Shown here: positions 15,249 through 16,840 of the stretch, piece by piece | Position numbering within the stretch: the first letter of the stretch is position 1 | How the letters are laid out: each line of letters begins with the position of its first letter | DNA from: an uncultured bacterium | Lineage (GTDB): Bacteria; UBP6; UBA1177; JAKLFG01 | NCBI GenBank assembly: GCA_938048925.1 | Contig: CALITV010000210.1 | Span: 1-16,840 of the forward strand | Reading direction: 5' to 3' | DNA length: 16,840 nt | Notes under the pieces: generated by a model | The model's input: only the letters and a program-made list of their open reading frames with translations | Databases searched by the model: none | Told to the model about the DNA's origin: nothing | Translations under genes and position numbers: made by a program

Positions 15249-16046
15249 TCAGATATGTTCTACGGTGGAAAGAGGGCGGCCTAGGAAACGCCCTCCTATA
15301 CGTCGAAAGCTCTCGGCTGCATCGGTGACAAAGAAACGCTCCTCGCCTTTTCCGGAAACATCGTTGGAAAGCCCGGAGCGGGTCAGAAGATCCCGAAGAG
15401 CAACCGCGGTAGGAACCGCAGAATCAATGATGAACACCTTGTTTCGAAAATAGGCCTCTAGAGCAGGACGTAAAAGCGGGTAGTGCGTACACCCGAGGAC
15501 GAGGGTATCTATAGCGACTTCTCGGAAATCCGCAAGGTAGTAATCTATCACTTGGTCAACCAGCGGATGCACGACTATCCCTTCCTCAACTAATGGGACA
15601 AAAAGCGGACATGCCTTGGCCCTTATTGTTTTCCCCAGAGATTCCAAGGCAGATTGATAAACCCCACTGCCGATGGTCGTCGTCGTTCCGATCACCCCTA
15701 TATTCTCCGTATCCGATCGGGAAGAAAGATATTTCACCACCGGTTCGACGACACCGATAATCGGGATATCCGGGAAAACCGCCCTGACATGGTCGAGTGC
15801 CGTCGCCGATGCTGTATTGCAGGCGACCACTACGACCTTGGCTCCTTGCCCGACGAGGAACCGGATGTTGCCTTCGGCATACCGACGGATGACCTCCGGT
15901 GACTTGGTGCCGTAAGGAACCCTCGCCGTGTCACCGAGATAATACAAATCCTCGGAAGGCAGAATTTCTTTTATTTCCTTGAAAACGGTGAGCCCGCCGA
16001 TACCCGAATCAAAAATCCCGATCGGTTTTTTCTTTGCAGAAACCAT
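15249..16046 (-). CDS. murI: Glutamate racemase
   Basis: Interconverts L- and D-glutamate in the cytoplasm, supplying D-glutamate for peptidoglycan stem peptides. The 265-residue protein has the family's full length and all main motifs: GIFDSGIGGLTV near the N-terminus with the catalytic-site Asp-Ser-Gly, LGDTARVPYG, VVVACNTASA with the first catalytic Cys, and LVLGCTHYPLL with the second catalytic Cys and the conserved His. No key residue is missing. The ATG at 16046 is preceded by AGAAGGA eight bases away; a GTG one codon earlier is equally possible. It sits 79 bases after the small beta-barrel gene and 59 bases before the 236-residue gene, an unusual position for a housekeeping enzyme inside a surface-machine cluster. 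Confidence 0.97.
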   Translation of the reverse strand: MVSAKKKPIGIFDSGIGGLTVFKEIKEILPSEDLYYLGDTARVPYGTKSPEVIRRYAEGNIRFLVGQGAKVVVVACNTASATALDHVRAVFPDIPIIGVVEPVVKYLSSRSDTENIGVIGTTTTIGSGVYQSALESLGKTIRAKACPLFVPLVEEGIVVHPLVDQVIDYYLADFREVAIDTLVLGCTHYPLLRPALEAYFRNKVFIIDSAVPTAVALRDLLTRSGLSNDVSGKGEERFFVTDAAESFRRIGGRFLGRPLSTVEHI

Positions 16047-16125
16047 CACTATTTTCCTTCTCGTTACATTCTGCTTTTTTCTAACCGAACAAGAAAAACG
16101 AACACAAAGAAGATACGGTCTTTCT

Positions 16126-16737
16126 TCAGAACCCGAAAGAGTATTTAAGATACGGCATGATAGTTACGCCGAACCCGTCGAAATTCACAATGTAATCGAA
16201 TTTCGCCGAAAGTCCCATGGAAAAGTGGCGTGCATAGGTGTAATATTCGGCATCCGCCCCCATGCCGATCATGATGAAAAGATCGTTTTCTTTGTTGCCG
16301 GAATCTTTTGCCTTTGCGGCAAGCATGAAGTCGGCGCCGAGATTAAGACCTATCTCCCAGCGGTTGTTGATACAGTAGGTAGGAGAAAGGGATATTCCGA
16401 CCAGCACCGGCGCATAGTCTTCGAGCCACGGGGAGACCGACTTAGAGGAATCGGTATTAAGTTGCAAGAGACCGAAGTCCGCATTAATCCCCAATGAAAA
16501 GACGCTGACAATCTGAATATCGTATCCGAACCCAAGCTTAACAATAGAACCAACCGTATCGGAGTACTTGGCCGCGTCACCTATCATAAAAAAGGGACCA
16601 CCGGAAATGGCGGAATTGAATCCCTTCAAGACAGGCACGAGATCGTTGCCGGAGGCGTCTCCCACCGTCTGCTCTTCGGCGGAAAGAAGCGACACGGCGA
16701 ACAGTATCAGTGCCGCTGTCATTATTCTCCCTTTCAT
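16126..16737 (-). CDS. Small outer-membrane beta-barrel protein (Glt/CglE-like context)
   Basis: A 203-residue exported protein with a signal peptide (MKGRIMTAALILFAVSLLSA). The rest is short alternating strands separated by turns, for example GSIVKLGFGYDIQIVSVF, NRWEIGLNLGADFMLAA and a final strand ITIMPYLKYSFGF-like ending in Phe (read directly: VTIMPYLKYSFGF), the hallmark of a small eight-stranded-type barrel. Myxobacterial gliding clusters include small barrels of this kind (GltA, GltB, CglE), which is why I link it to the machine; sequence alone would also fit a generic OmpW/OmpA-like porin. The ATG start has a strong AAGGAGGA eight bases upstream. It begins 18 bases after the end of an AgmX-like gene. 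Confidence 0.75.
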   Translation of the reverse strand: MKGRIMTAALILFAVSLLSAEEQTVGDASGNDLVPVLKGFNSAISGGPFFMIGDAAKYSDTVGSIVKLGFGYDIQIVSVFSLGINADFGLLQLNTDSSKSVSPWLEDYAPVLVGISLSPTYCINNRWEIGLNLGADFMLAAKAKDSGNKENDLFIMIGMGADAEYYTYARHFSMGLSAKFDYIVNFDGFGVTIMPYLKYSFGF

Positions 16738-16755
16738 AGCCGCACTCCTCCTTTC

Positions 16756-16840
16756 TTACCCTTCCGAATGTTTGAACACGAAGGGATAGTTAACGATGAC
16801 GATGCCGCCGCCCTTCGGTTGCGGAAACCTTATCTTTTTT
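16756..16840 (-). CDS. C-terminal end of a second AgmX/TonB-type protein, partial
   Basis: Reading the minus strand from the window edge gives 27 residues and a TAA stop. They read KKIRFPQPKGGGIVIVNYPF followed by VFKHSEG. This is the end of the AgmX/PglI C-terminal domain: an aromatic/FP-x-P segment, a triple-Gly turn and a final YPFVF strand, matching WRFPKPE and FPFVF at the end of the complete protein at 3496-4863. The start lies beyond base 16840, so the full domain set cannot be seen. It suggests a second TonB-like transducer (AgmX/GltJ-like) at the head of this cluster, 18 bases before the small beta-barrel gene. Confidence 0.7.
   Translation of the reverse strand, partial: KKIRFPQPKGGGIVIVNYPFVFKHSEG

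Noticed and set aside
16050..16125. Terminator or promoter between the small barrel gene and murI
   Set aside because: AGAAAGA and TCTTCT around 16115-16128 only pair imperfectly, and the TTGTTC/TGTAAC boxes are poor matches with 18-base spacing.
1..16840. CRISPR arrays, insertion sequences, tRNA or rRNA genes
   Set aside because: I saw no spaced direct repeats, transposase-like frames, tRNA-like folds or rRNA sequence; the space is almost entirely filled by the minus-strand genes.

Overview
Every gene in this window is on the minus strand, so transcription runs from high to low coordinates. Genes are close-packed with several overlaps or gaps of a few bases, and no gene-free stretch exceeds about 160 bases. 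Lipoproteins, outer-membrane beta-barrels, a TonB/ExbBD-type motor and peptidoglycan synthesis point to a diderm (Gram-negative) bacterium of moderate GC. The gene set most resembles the Agl/Glt gliding-machinery genes described in Myxococcus xanthus and relatives found in Fibrobacter-like lineages. I cannot name the organism from the sequence.

Right part (16840 to about 8840): the end of an AgmX/TonB-like protein is cut by the window edge. A small outer-membrane beta-barrel, glutamate racemase (murI), a periplasmic coiled-coil/beta protein, and two very long secreted TPR proteins (771 and 1103 residues) joined by an ATGA stop/start overlap follow it.

Middle part (8838 to about 2768): a TPR lipoprotein, then after a 72-base gap with a candidate promoter an 86-residue secreted protein, an ExbB/TolQ-type channel subunit, two different ExbD/TolR-type subunits, an inner-membrane protein with a degenerate FHA-like domain and an AgmX/PglI-type TonB C-terminal domain, and an exported two-cysteine protein of unknown role. 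A strong 15-pair hairpin lies in the only long gap of this block (4864-5024).

Left part (2744 to 1): a three-gene polysaccharide export unit: a beta-barrel outer-membrane protein, a short OPX (Wza-type) lipoprotein lacking the usual C-terminal pore segment, and the N-terminal part of a Wzz/GumC-type chain-length protein that runs out of the window.

My reading, partly inference, is that the right and middle parts encode one trans-envelope machine: a proton-driven ExbB/ExbD motor, TonB-like transducers crossing the periplasm, long TPR scaffolds, an outer-membrane TPR lipoprotein and a beta-barrel. The left part encodes a surface-polysaccharide exporter directly downstream of it. The most striking sequence detail is the pair of ExbD proteins: one keeps the conserved N/P motif but has Asn where the proton-carrying Asp should be, while the other keeps the Asp but has lost the N/P motif.
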